Assembly (NCBI GenBank): GCA_023512835.1 | Contig: CM042092.1 | Location: 14,234,498 to 14,298,497, forward strand | Reading direction: 5' to 3' | Source of the DNA: Taxillus chinensis | Taxonomy: Eukaryota; Streptophyta; Magnoliopsida; Santalales; Loranthaceae | Length of the DNA stretch: 64,000 nt | Part shown: piece after piece, positions 36,993 through 49,604 of the stretch | Layout of the letters: every line of letters starts with the position of its first letter | How positions within the stretch are numbered: position 1 is the first letter of the stretch | Made by a program: the position numbers and the translations under genes | The notes under the pieces: model-generated | What the model saw: the letters and a program-made list of their open reading frames with translations, nothing else | Databases searched by the model: none | What the model was told of the DNA's origin: nothing

Positions 36993-38040
36993 AATGGGCC
37001 GCTGAGTTCACTTATAAACTGTAAATAAAAAAAATATCACTGAAGAAAGTGAGCAATGTATGGCGGTAATGCCCGGTCCCTATAGAATGACATGAATGTT
37101 GGAAAGGAGCAGAAACAGAAACAGAAACAGTGAAAATAAATAAAACAGCTTCGCCGTAGTAAATAAAACATGAAAACAATAATGAAACAAGTGGGCAAAC
37201 ATAATGAAGCACTCCATTGCTACTCCAAAAATGCACATGCATAAAATGATATTTTAGCCATGCTCTTATTGACCCATGAAAGTAAGAAGTTGAATCCATC
37301 CATCAAATTCTAACAAAGCTCTACAGGTCCCAAGCGCCAGTTAGTCTATATGCTTGAGGTGAAGGGTCCAAGGTACTCAATACACACACACACACACACA
37401 AGCACACATGTATATATCATTCAACCCCCAGCAGCGGCAGCACTTTGCCTATCACACTTCCCAGTACAAACAAAAGGTCAAGCATATAAAATAAAACAAT
37501 AACGCAACATAATTACGGGCTTATGATAAAATAAAAAAAAAAAAAGCTTTATAATGACTAAAGTTCAAAGGCTTATAATGTCGAAATCAGGTTGCCGACA
37601 AACAGAAAATAACCATAAAAAAACATGGGAGACAGGAAACAAACACACGCCATGGTAGATTTTACCTACAAATTAGAGCTCGCTCGAGAGACACGATTTG
37701 CTGGTTTGGCATGACAAGAGAGACATAAGATATGATCTGCTGATGATCAAAAACACATATCAGCTATCGTCTAGGCTCTGGGGAGAACGACGACGACGAA
37801 GACGAATTAGTGGGTCGCTCGCTCTCGGCTCTCGCCACCCTGAAAAGGTAGGTCGTCGAATTAGGGGCGGTCCAAAGGGCAACTGGCCCTAATCTATCTC
37901 TGTCTAGCGAACGGGGGAGGAGAGCGAGCGGGGGTTTTTTGATCCAAAATATAAATAATTAATCAATCAGTAGGAGCGATGAATAACGATGACGATCACC
38001 GACCGCTTTAGAATGGTCGTCTCGCGGCCCATCAATTGGC
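36993..38040. promoter_or_regulatory. 5' UTR and promoter region of the PRP38-like gene
   Basis: Between the ATG (minus strand, 36992) and about 37900 lies a probable leader intron and a 5' UTR exon. On the minus strand the block near 37770-37920 is GC-richer and CT-rich, as expected of a leader. A CA microsatellite lies at 37382-37399. Exact exon ends cannot be set without transcripts. Confidence 0.35.
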
Positions 38041-38149
38041 AGGCCCATCCATGTAAACAAATAAAATAATATAATAGGTTTCTTTTGGCCCAAATGCATG
38101 ACTGGTGATTATTGACAAATTTTATACGTAAGTAGATTATGTAATTAGT

Positions 38150-40500
38150 TCGCGCAAAATGGCATACAATATATATATATTAATATTAATTTAACAGTAA
38201 TCAGGTTAAGCTATACAAATCATGCGTAATTATTAGTGAACCATCATAATTTTTTTAGTAAATAAATTATTCTTACAATTTCGATGCAAATATAAAACTC
38301 ATTTAGATTGTTAAATTAAAGTTTCCATTTTAAGCTGAAATCTAACTAGTAAATAAAATTTTAATTTTTTTTACATATTAATTATCTGTATTTAAAAAAA
38401 CTTGATGTACATATTTATTTTTTGCAAAATAAATGCTACATATATTAATCAAATTAATATATGAGGAATTGAACCTAAGACCTCTCCTGAAGCATATCAC
38501 TCAACCATCGAGATAAAACTAATTTTGTTATAAATTCTTATATATTTAGTATATATACTTATAATATAACATATAAATAATTATAAAAATAATAATACTA
38601 TTATTATTCTTAGTAATGATAATAATAATAATAGTGTATGATTTATTTTAATAATAATATTATTATTATTAATTACAAAATATATATATATTTATATTAA
38701 AATAAAAAACTAAATGTACAGTTAATGTTTTGATATAAAATATAAATTAATTATATTCAAAATTAATTTTGAAGTTATATATTAGTTCATAATAATATAT
38801 TATATAATTATAAATTATATCACTTCTTGTATTTTATATGCTCGTATTTTATATTAAAACATTACTACTACTTTTAATAAATGTTTAATTTTATTTAAAT
38901 ATAAGTATATGTACTTTGTTAGTAATATTATTTTTTAAAATAATATATTTACTAATTATTGTTATTATTAGTGTTATTATTTTTTCTGCTAATATTATTT
39001 ATATGTTAGCTTTTATATATATACACTAATTATGCAAGCATAACAAACAATGTTTATTTATGATATATATAATAGTTATCAATAAAATTTTTAATACCAG
39101 TTATTAAACTTTATATACTCAATAATTATCATATTACTTATGTTATATATATATACTTATTACTATATATGTGTATGTATAAATTTTAATCAATAAGTAA
39201 TAATTTAAGTAACGAGTAATAATAATCTAAGTAATATAATCATCATCAATAATAAATGATAATATGAGTAGTGATAACCTAAGTAGTATAATTATATATC
39301 GTGCTTATCATATTATTCGTGTTATAAATAATACAATAATATGAGAAGTCATGTTTTTTCAATTTATTTTTCTTAATGTAATTAAAATGATCAATAATAT
39401 ATTATTTATTAATTTTAACCCAAATATAAAATACACACCATCAAAAATCAAAACTTACTCCCACCACATAATTTATATTATATCAAAATAGTTAGTATTG
39501 TATAACTAACCAAAAATATCGATTATAATTAGAATAGTATATATAAATAATAGTAATTATTATTATTATTGTTATATTTAATAATTTTAATATTTTAAAT
39601 TATAATTATAATTATTAATATTAATATTAATAAAGAGTGCATATGTTACTTTAAAAATAAAAGTAATTACAAAGTATGTATATGTTTGTATTATAAGATT
39701 AGTTATTTAGTGTAAGTATGTATATATATGTATATATATTATTTGGTATGATAAGTATAAATATACACTATTGTAATTATAACTAATGTTATTAGTTAAT
39801 TAAATAATACTAAAAAGTTAGATATACTAGAGAATACATGGTGAGAGTGAGTTTTAACTTTTGATAATATGTATTTTATTTTTAGGTTAAAAGCATATGT
39901 AATAACTTACGTAAATGATATTACAAGTTTATATATAAATGTATTTATCGATCAAATAATAATTGATTTGATCATTTAGTTTCAAATACATATTAATAAA
40001 TTTAAAACTAAATTCTAGTCAAATTAATATGACTAGTATTCATATTTTATTTTATGTGTAATACGAGTTATCTAATGTGAGAGTGAATTTTGAGTTTTGT
40101 GACATTTGATAATATGTATTATGTATTTGAATTAAAAGTAATAAAATAGATAAATGATATTATTAGTTTAAATATTAATACATTTTTATGAAAATAATAT
40201 TTGATTTGATCGTCTAATCATAAATCAACTTATTAATAAATTTAAAACTAAATTTTAATCAAATTAAATTATATTTTATATAAAAAAATTAATAGTATAT
40301 TACGCTTTTATTATAATATAAAAATATTTATACTTTATAATTGTTTTTATTTTTAAAATAAAGTATGCACTCTTTATTAATATTAATAATTATAATTATA
40401 ATATTGTTACTATTATTATTATTATTATTTATATGTGATATAATAAGTATATAAATCATTTACATAAATTTAAACAATAAAACTAAATTAACCTGATGAT
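38150..40500. repeat. AT-rich desert with nested direct and inverted repeats
   Basis: A block of over 2 kb is almost wholly A and T. Within it, two direct copies of a roughly 190-bp unit (39841-40030 and 40077-40268) share GTGAGAGTGA, TTTGATAATATGTATT and TATTAATAAATTTAAAACTA. The pair is flanked by an inverted repeat of about 70 bp (39601-39672 and 40333-40402, sharing TTAATAAAGAGTGCATA). Part of the direct unit recurs inverted at about 39377-39470. There is no coding sequence. The layout suggests a composite or fold-back transposon. Confidence 0.6.
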
Positions 40501-40504
40501 TTGG

Positions 40505-40985
40505 TAATTTTTGGGCACGTGGACGGGGCTGCTAACCGAGTAAACGGGGTGGGAACGGGGCAAAAAAAATGTTGCCCCGGGGCGGATACAAGTTAAATTG
40601 TCATCTCTAATATATAGTAATGATTAATTAATTATTTGTTGTATTAAATTAAAAGTACTTACTTTTTTAAAACAGTAATTATTTTTTTTAAAAAATATTT
40701 ATGGAGAATTATTTGATAAATTAAAAATAAAAGTATAATAAATATAAAATAGACGTTTTTTTTACTTTATTGTAATTTTTAAAATATGAGGGAGAGGGTG
40801 TGTGTGCGATACAACACCAAACACCCTCTCTCCTCCTCTGCTCCCACCCCCCGGCCGACTCCCTCTGCTCCCCCTCGGCCAGCCCCCAACCCCCCCTCCA
40901 TCCCCACCCCCTGTCGGCCCCCATCACCATCTCCCGCCGCCTTCTGCCCCCATTCTGCTCCCCCGTGCCAACCTTTGTGCCTAGA
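40505..40985. other. G-rich then C-rich low-complexity stretch
   Basis: A G-rich sentence (40510-40590) is followed by AT-rich sequence, then a C-rich block (about 40825-40975) rich in CCCC and CCTCC. The block gives proline-rich open frames in all three plus frames, which argues for composition rather than selection. It is probably repeat-derived. Confidence 0.35.
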
Positions 40986-41890
40986 AACGTATGATGCGTT
41001 TAAGATATTGAAGGTTAAATTGATATTTTATTACTTCATAAAAAGCGTAAACTTATGTTAATGGTGCTTATAAAATCAGCCGAATCAGTCTCATAACAGT
41101 AACTAGTACCACACTTGATAGCTTTTTGTACATATTTTATCTGTTTCCACCACTAACGGGTGGTCGCATATATAGTATACTTTTTTTTTCTTTTTCTTTT
41201 TTTGGCCAACCTTGGAACCTTCACGTAGCCCATCATTGGTCATGCCGCTGGTTACGCATTTGACAAGTTAACCGGCATGCTGCATCCACTATTCGCAGAG
41301 TACTATGCTTCCCACCTGCTTCAGATGGCACACTAACTTATTTATTGAAATTCATGACAGCGTTACACAGTGGCCTCCCCGGACCAATTTGTTTCACTAT
41401 TTGCATGTCTAGCTCACACGAGATTGTGGGCGGAAGAACGGAACACCTTCCACTTCCCAGCCACTTACGCTAAGGATAGGAGTAGGTAACATCACAAAAC
41501 ATTTTTTGTCTGTGAAATTAAAGTAAGGGAACTAAAGCCTGGGGTCACCATGATGAGAAAAGGCAGCTATATATTAACGTTATATAATAAAAGTCGATCC
41601 AGAGTGGAGGTGGGGTTGCCGGGTTGGTAGTTTGATGACAGAATAGATCCACAAACCAATTTATTGATAAATTTTGTAATAGGACATGCAGTATGAATAA
41701 AAAGGGAAGAGGATGGAGTATATGTGACAATATCAACAAAACAAGTTTGATGATTTGAGAGGGAGATCTAATCAGAAAGTTTGGTGTGGGAGAGCTATAA
41801 TATGCAAAAGTGTAGTTGATCAGTAGCAGCAGAAACAATTAAAGGCCCCATATAGACAGTTACCAATCTCCAAACAATGCACTACGTACT

Positions 41891-41897
41891 TATAAAT
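41891..41897 (+). promoter_or_regulatory. TATA box of the TPX2-domain gene
   Basis: TATAAAT lies 62 bases before the start codon at 41953. This leaves a leader of about 30 bases if transcription starts at the usual spacing. Confidence 0.45.
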
Positions 41898-41952
41898 TCA
41901 CTCCTATTACTATTAGCTAGTGCACAAACCCCATCAACAGGGAAGTCAAACC

Positions 41953-43468
41953 ATGGAAACCCAACACAACAAATCTGCCCAAAATAAGGTTGCTTCTTCT
42001 TCCTTTTTTTTTTTTTTTTTGAAGTACAACTGTTTTAGATACATACATAGCGACGTGCATTCATTCTTTGAAGCAGGTCTCTCTAAAGACTACTACCAAA
42101 GAAAACACCAGGCCTCAGGAAATTAAACTCCACACCGAGCAGCGAGCCCTTAAACGTGCAATGTTCAACTACACGGTGAGTCCTTAATGAGCTAGATTAC
42201 TCTGATTAATCAGTGGCCAATCGGCGCTCCTTGTGAGTTGCATTTAATGCGTTCAACTACGAATGCCGTTTTTTGTTTTTATGCAGGACATAGTATCTAT
42301 TTCTCTCTCTATACATAGAATTAATTATCATCTAATTCGTATAAATTCCGAAAATGGGCGCTAACACTTGCAGGTTGCCATGAAACTGTATATTGAAGAA
42401 CAACAGAGGAAACAGACAGAGAGACTTGTGAAGGTTAAGTTGTCTGTATAGTATTAATTAATTATTTTCATGTGAGATAAATAAATGTCTATGCGTTGGA
42501 TAGGGGCAAGCCAGCAGCCTGCACGTCCACTCTTCCAGATTCCAATCTCGTTGACTCATTCTTATACATTTTTTAAAATTAATTATTTGATATATTATTA
42601 TTTACCTTTCTCATAGAAAAAAAAACATATTAGATATTAGATAGTAGAATACTAATGCTACATGTGACACAGTAACAGGCTGACAAAATTAAAGGTGCGT
42701 TATTAATTAACATATAAGTTTTTGCAGATGATTGAAGAAGAAGAGATTCGGGCGTTAAGAAAGGAGATGATTCCTAGAGCCCAACTCATGCCTTTATTTG
42801 ACAAACCATTCTTCCCACAGAGGTTAATACGTCATTAATGTACTTAATAATTAATATTTCGTGAAAGCTAAGTATTTGGTTTTCAAGTACAACTAATTAT
42901 TTTGATTTTGCATTTAAATGTATTATTTTAGCATATTATTCTATTAATTTATAAAGAGTTCTTATATGCACACATTGACTTATAAACTGTTGTTTTGATT
43001 TTAAAAAATTAAATCAATAGTTCATAAGATTGTGTTCATAAAATATTTTACTTATTTTATTCTATCCTTTGGTATAAGAATAAGGGTAGAATTTGAAAGA
43101 AATTACTCCAATACAAATCCAAATGAAAATAGTATATACATGACTCATTAGCAATATTGCACATGACCATTTAATAAAAAACAATAGCTAAAAGCAGTAA
43201 TGGACCTTTTATGTTACCCTAAAACAAAAGCATAAATAAATGTATATATATACATAAATGAAAGTCCCATTTTAATAATATATATTTACTTTCCTACACA
43301 ACCCAATATTATATATTCAAAGCAATGCACATGTCCATTTAATGGAAAACAATAGTGAAACGCCATGAAATAAAAGTTTTTATTACCTGTAAAAGTACAT
43401 GTTCACTTTGATTTTTTGACAGATCAAAGAGGCCTTTGACTGTTCCTAGAGAACCAGCTGAGCAATAA
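41953..43468 (+). CDS. Short TPX2-domain microtubule-associated protein (five exons)
   Basis: This is a TPX2-family protein, predicted to bind microtubules. Exons: 41953-41988, 42077-42175, 42374-42433, 42728-42822, 43423-43468. Every junction is GT-AG, the phases match, and the total is 336 nt including the stop (111 residues) with no frame problem. Nearly the whole protein is a TPX2 C-terminal domain: KLHTEQRALKRAMFNYTVA, KLYIEEQQRKQ, MIEEEEIRALRKEMIPRAQ, LMPLFDKPFFPQRS, ending RPLTVPREPAEQ. A Lys/Glu-rich coiled coil is evident around residues 45-80. Most plant TPX2-like proteins are much longer, so this is a minimal member or a truncated duplicate; intact splicing and frame favour a functional gene. 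The first exon, MET to NK (12 residues), is inferred from the ATG and the donor; a different 5' exon is possible. Confidence 0.85.
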
Positions 43469-43548
43469 ATCTTGCAGTTGTGACTACAACTCTTGCTGTG
43501 AACTCCCCAACTTCCCTCGGAGTCAAGCCATGAAGCCTACGTAGGCTA

Positions 43549-43585
<37 letters not shown>

Positions 43586-46500
43586 TAAGGATTTAATATA
43601 TTGAATGAGTTAATCGCAGGCATATAAAATGTTTGTAGCCGTGCACCCGATCTTCCAACTGTTTTTTGTTTGTGCCGTCGAATATAGCTTAAACGTCGGT
43701 GTGATCTCTTTGACATGCGCCTGTGCCAGGGAAAAGCTCTCGTGTGTAACTCATATAATGAAAAATATGAATGGACATCAAACCATATTCAATTTAAGTA
43801 AGAATGAATTTCAATTAAACCATTTGAATCATATGTACTCGTTTATAATGGATGTGTTAACAAACTAATATGTATTATTATTATTTATGCCATAATGTGT
43901 AATTACACAAATTAATAACTTGCCCACTCAAATCAAACTTGGTTTAGACTTTATCTCCATCCACGCTACTTTCTCCCACTTACTTAGTATTAGTTTCTAA
44001 TATACTCAATTAAATCCAGTGCAATACACGTGTAGATATTATAATATATACTACTTCATTTTTAGTTAAGACATGATGAAATTATTATTGTTACAATTCA
44101 TAATTTACATCGATTAAACTGTAAACAGAGTAAGTTGGGAATAATTTTGCTGTCTCGCAAGGACATTAGTGATCAATAGGTTTAAAATTAATAAATAATT
44201 TATGATAAACAAATTCACACTATTAGATTATGTTGGATTTGAATTTAATCAAAACCAACATTTGTATGTAAAACATTGGAGATTAATCACACAAAGGAAT
44301 ATGATTACATCAGCAAAGAATAAATTATGTTATTAATAACCATGTAAAGTCATTTCTTTGAATGGTCTCATAAAGTAGTTCAATAATAACTAAACTTGTA
44401 ATTGCTTAAATAAAGATCATTTAAGCCGCAAAATACATTAGTCAAAAAAATACTTAAAAGAGGACACTATTGTGTCGAAGTTTGTTAAATATATGGTCAC
44501 TCAAATAGGACAATGTCATGTTAGGTAAATCTCAAAGTAATCATAAGGATTTAACAAATGAATAAATGACTTTGAAATTGATCAAATAACATTTTACTTA
44601 ACTGATGACCCTCGAAAAAATAATAAAGGATTTTAAAGTCTATCAAAATACTTTTCGACATATACCAAAACACTTTGAATATAATCAAATGATTGGTGCA
44701 AGTGAACTTGAAAGAAAATTAGTGGGCCTTGATATACTAGAGGGTTTTTGCTTGATTAATAAAGTTTTATGTATAAAAGGACCCCCAACAAATCACATGT
44801 TTTTAAAAACACCAATGGACCTTTGAATATTACACAACATTTACATATAAAAGACATTAAAAGTACCAAAAGACCTTTAGTATCAAAGGTTCTTAAAGCT
44901 TATCGGAGAACTATCGATAACAAAGAACTCATAAACATGTTAAAGGACTTTTGATAACAAAAGATATAAAGTTGATAGAGGACATTGACAAAATTATATG
45001 TTAGAAGAAAAGCTGAAGGCCAATGTGGCTTCATTCAAAAGCAACAAACAAAAAAAAATAGTTGTAACCACGGATGCTAAGCTTTCTCGTTTTCACAGCA
45101 GTTGTGCAGGCCACAAACCCAACTCCTCTAGTAGGTTGTTTTTGGGGTCTCATAACACCTAATCTAACTCATATGAGCCCAATTTTTTCTAGAATTAACC
45201 TTTACACTTAAAACTTCACATTTATGCTATCAATTTGAGCTGAATTGTCATGAATGTGAAGAATCGTGGATTTCTTAAATTTAATACCCTAGTGACTAAT
45301 GAATGCTACGGTATAACATGAGACAAACATAAAATTGCACGTGACATACCTCCTTAAAACTAGGGATCCTTTTTTATGGGCTAGTGAAGTGTATAATGAT
45401 ATCATAACTCTCTCATAAGCTTTAAACTCATTGAGCCCTATATAAAGGGGATATCCATGAATCACGAATAACAAATTCCAACTATTTGAGAGTGTTTTAG
45501 CTAGAAAACTCTCGGGGAAAACAATAGAAAGAGTGAGAACTCTGATATAAGGAGTTTCCAAACAATTCTTATCAGTTTTCATATCCTTTTACGTCAAGCT
45601 CGGTACTAGACTTGATAATTTGCAATAAAATTCAACAGTTGCTAGTTGCTACCATCTTTTGATAATGACTGCCACCATGCCGGTTCTGTCCGTTGTCACC
45701 CAAGCCCATTTGTTGCCACCAAAAATTTATTCAGCTCACTAGAAGTACTTTATGATCAACAAGTCAAATAATTATAGTATAAGATATCATAAACAACAAA
45801 AAAGAGTAGGTTCATAAAAAAATGAATGAAAAACTAAATCAAAAATAAAAAAACTTTTTTAACTGTTATTATATATGTTATCTTCATTTCCAAATTTACT
45901 AAGTACCATTCTCTTCATTTTAAAATGCATGTATATGAATAAAGATACTATCGGTGACGGAGCCAAAATTAAAATTTCAAATCCGGGGGGGGGGGAATAT
46001 TTCCGTTTGACATGATAGGTGACGAATTGGAGATGATGCACTACCGTGAGAAAGAGAGAGGAGGGCATAGGGCTGGCCGGCTGTCGACTGGAGCCCAGAG
46101 GCATTGTGCCGCTGTCGCGCACAGAGGCTGAGCCCGACTGGAGCCTAGAGGGCTATGTCAACGTGCATCTGTTTGGGGCCTGGCGGCTAGCCGCCTAGTG
46201 GAGGGAGGACAAGTCAGATCGGATTGCGTCATTGTGTATGCCTCTACCATATAGGGAAAGAAGGTCGACATCAACGACTTTGCTTTCCTGCAATTTGCCG
46301 AATTATCAAATTAAAACATCCTGATTATGGTCGACGAATTGCCAAATTGTCAAATTAAAGAGTGGGAGATAGCTTGAAACACATAAATAACACGTAGATT
46401 TAAAGATGGGAGGAGCGGCTAACTTAAAGAAAATATATTTTTAAAAAACATATTAATAGTAGCCATACTCAGGAAATTTGCTTGAATTTAATGTACTATA

Positions 46501-48208
46501 TACACAACTAACAATTCGAACGGACTAACGAAAGGGCATGGCCCCCCTTAGTCCTCACATGCATTCGTCTGTGGATACTCTAGGCGAATCATACTTTAAA
46601 ATAAAAAATAGACTTTTAATTTAACAATTTTCAACATATAGTCATTTAAAATAAAATGTAGACTTCTGTGATTATTTAAATTTAGTAATAAACTAAAATA
46701 TAAAAACATTTTGTGAAACTATAATTTATTTTTTAAAATAAACTTTATCCTATCTTTAATTTTTTTTTAAACCTTAATTTTTAAACTTTTAAAACCCAAC
46801 TAAAAAAGGAAAAAAATAAAAACAATTTTAAAAAATTAAACATTTTATAAAAAAACCTTAAAACCCATAAAACCAAATAAAACAACTTGCAGGTTTAAAA
46901 ACCGAATAAAAAAATAAAACTTTGGACATTTTAACAAACATTGAAAATAAAAGACTTCAAAACTTAAGAAACTTATAAAATTTCAAAAAGTATGAAATTT
47001 TAAAAAGGTTGTAGAGAACTTAAAAATTGGAATACATTGTTTACAACTTGAAAAAACAAAGTATTATAGCTTATGAGAAAAACAACAACATCAAACTTCT
47101 AAACCTTTAAAAACAAAAACTTCGAAACCTTTCAAAATCGCAACAAAAATTGGAAACCCATAAAAACAAAATAGAAACTAAAAAACCAACTCATAAAAAC
47201 ATTAAACAAAATTTAAAAAAGTACTTTCTCCCTTTTTAAAATGGCATGAAGAACCGTGTATTTGATAATTCATATTTATTCATAATTGCTTTGACCCAAA
47301 TATAAATATTTTGTGCAATTTCTTTTATTCATGTAAAACCTTTTAAAAACTTTGTCAAATGGACTTCATTATACAAGTTTTCAAAAAGGTAAAACAATTG
47401 GTTAACTAAATTAAGTGTAAAAACCAATTGAAGTAAGCGATAACTCTACTCACTATTCTTTAGAAAAAAAGTGTCAGTCTAATATATAACGTGAATTTTT
47501 TTAATCAAGCTACAATATGTATAAATTCTCATTTCTTAAGACATATATCAATTCTAGGTGTTGGTGGAGTACTATTCATTTTTTACGCGTAATCAAGTAT
47601 CAAACATAACTATAAATACATGTATATTTTAGGTGATCTATCCGCACCTCATTTAGTCGGTGACGACTTTAAATAATTTAATTCTTTTTATCACCATAAA
47701 ATAGGTTTAAGCCTGTAACAATGATAACGATATGATCATTGATGCAACCTTAGGATCCAAGCATATAAGTATGAACCAAATTGGATAATGACAATAAGTA
47801 AATTGAATATAAGTAGTCGATAATTATTATATGTAATCGTAGTGTTATGCGTCAAAGGTTTGTAATATTTTTTTTGTTGTGATATTCATTTAACCTTGTT
47901 GGATGTGGATTAGATGGCCTTCCAGGACGATTTAAGTTTATGGGGCCTTTTTAAATAGCTTCTCGTGATAAACTTAAAATGAAAGGACATAAATGTCCTT
48001 TTCAACCAAAAAAAAAAAACTAACACAGACAAAATGACTACAACTTAACAATATGACCATCAAACAAGCTGGAATTAGATAACAAAAATAACTACAACTT
48101 TGAAATGCATGTCTTTTGCCTAAGACATTTATTGCTAATCAAAGTGCATTAACTTGTTGCAAAAGAATAATTACTATTATCATAAAAAGGAATTTGGTTA
48201 TTTAATAA
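43469..48208. other. Repeat-rich intergenic region
   Basis: No gene is recognisable. A TA run lies at 43551-43581. Near 45438 a TATATAAAGGGG box begins a stretch that looks like a decayed LTR promoter. Around 45955-46560 there are transposon-like ends (GGTGACGGAGCCAAAATT with a G run, and later GGCATGGCCCCCCTTAGTCC). From about 46600 to 47220 the plus strand is heavily A-rich and T-poor. Open frames here are short and without family motifs. Confidence 0.45.
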
Positions 48209-48359
48209 GAGCATCTACAAATGTTGTAAGAGAATTTATTCCTCTCACGACTTATAACGTAATTTACAAGAGAAAAGTGCATGAATAATTATGTTTTGAA
48301 AAATGAGAAAAAATATTAACATGTTATAAAAAGGAGAAGAAAAAGATATTGACTTGTTA

Positions 48360-48647
48360 GAGCATCAGGTGCAGCCTCTTCAAATTTTTAGTTAAATTTG
48401 CTTATATGGAACAATATGAGCCATAAATTATACTCGAGATTTGTATTTTAAATACAAACTTTATTAAAACCCAAACATCGAAGCACCGACTATTTAAATT
48501 TAACCAAATTTAGATATTTGGTGTCTCGATGTTTGGGTTTTAATAAAGTTTGTATTGAAAACACAGATCTCGAGTATAATTTGTGGCTCATATTGCTCCA
48601 TGTCGACAAATTTAGCTAAAAATTTGAGGAGGCTGCACCTGATGCTC
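48360..48647. mobile_element. Tourist-like MITE forming a near-perfect hairpin (TTA target duplication)
   Basis: A 288-bp element is flanked by TTA (48357-48359 and 48648-48650). Its two halves are inverted copies over about 140 bp each, including GAGCATCAGGTGCAGCCTC at both ends and ATTATACTCGAGAT and TTTATTAAAACCCAAACATC inside. By eye roughly 85-90 percent of positions pair. There is no coding capacity. The TWA target site and the terminal GAGCATC are typical of Tourist/PIF-Harbinger MITEs. The high arm similarity implies recent insertion. A transcript would fold into a long hairpin suited to small-RNA production. Confidence 0.85.
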
Positions 48648-49215
48648 TTACAAATAAAAAAATTATCGGGCCAATTATCTAAAATTCCATCGTATTTTAA
48701 CAATACCTCCAAATTGACCGCCCCTGCCCTTTTCACTCGCGTGCCTCCCCTATTCGGTCTCTCCACATTACGCACCCACCGCAACAAGATTTTATGTTTA
48801 GCTTAAGATGAAACAAAATACGTATTTATATATTACAAGTAGTTGTTTTATTTTTTTTATTAAATAATATTGGTCACGAACGGCACAAGTAATACATGTT
48901 GTCACAATCACAGATCCCGTGGTTCATATTTTTTACTCATAAAATTAGAGACTTGCGGTGTCACGTTATTAGGACTTGTGGTTCTCCAATCACGTGGCGC
49001 CAGCGATGCTTGAGTTCGTTTGTTATATATTATTTTTCAAAATAAAATTATTTTTAAAATTTATAAGTTTAAATAATACAAAATTATTTATGTGTGGTAT
49101 CAATTTATTTGAGTTTATAATTTTTAGAAATAATTATATTTTTAAAAATAACTGATAAATTAAATATAATTTTATTTTCTATTTTTATTTTCATTTTAAA
49201 AATATGAAAAGACGA

Positions 49216-49604
49216 TGAACGCCCCCCCCACACACACACGATTTGTACAATGACACAAGATTTACGTGGTTCCCCAATACCGAATACGTCCACGAGAGCA
49301 GCGGCGTTTCTGTTTGTATTATTATCTTGAATATTACATCCACTAGGGTTTACATCAATAAAAATATATATATAGCTATCTTATTGATTCCCTTAACATC
49401 ATGAGTCTGTACCGCGGGGGCAGAGCCCCCCACACCCCCCAAACCTCCTAGGCATCCGGCCCAACAGAAAGAGCCTCCTTCACCCCCAAAACCTCTTGGG
49501 CCTCCGTTTCGCGTCACTTTGTTCCCCTACTCCACGCCGCTCCACTCACTTGGCCGCCCTTCTGATATCTCTCATACATCATATATGAGTCCCATATTCC
49601 AACA
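49216..49604 (-). mobile_element. Candidate solo LTR (minus strand)
   Basis: A locally GC-richer 389-bp block runs from TGAACGCCCC to ATTCCAACA, so it begins TG and ends CA. It contains ACACAAGATTTACGTGGTTC and TACGTCCACGAGAG, a sentence common at one end of plant LTR retrotransposons. Read on the minus strand the element starts TGTTGGAATATGGGACTC. No second LTR, primer site or pol is adjacent, so a solo LTR is the likeliest reading. A target duplication is not evident. Confidence 0.5.

Noticed and set aside
40786..41061. Proline-rich open frames in three plus-strand frames
   Set aside because: All three frames are open because the block is C-rich; there is no start context, splice structure or family motif.
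44605..44954. Two overlapping frames of 73 and 61 codons
   Set aside because: The composition is that of AT-rich spacer, there are no homologous motifs, and no splice sites join them.
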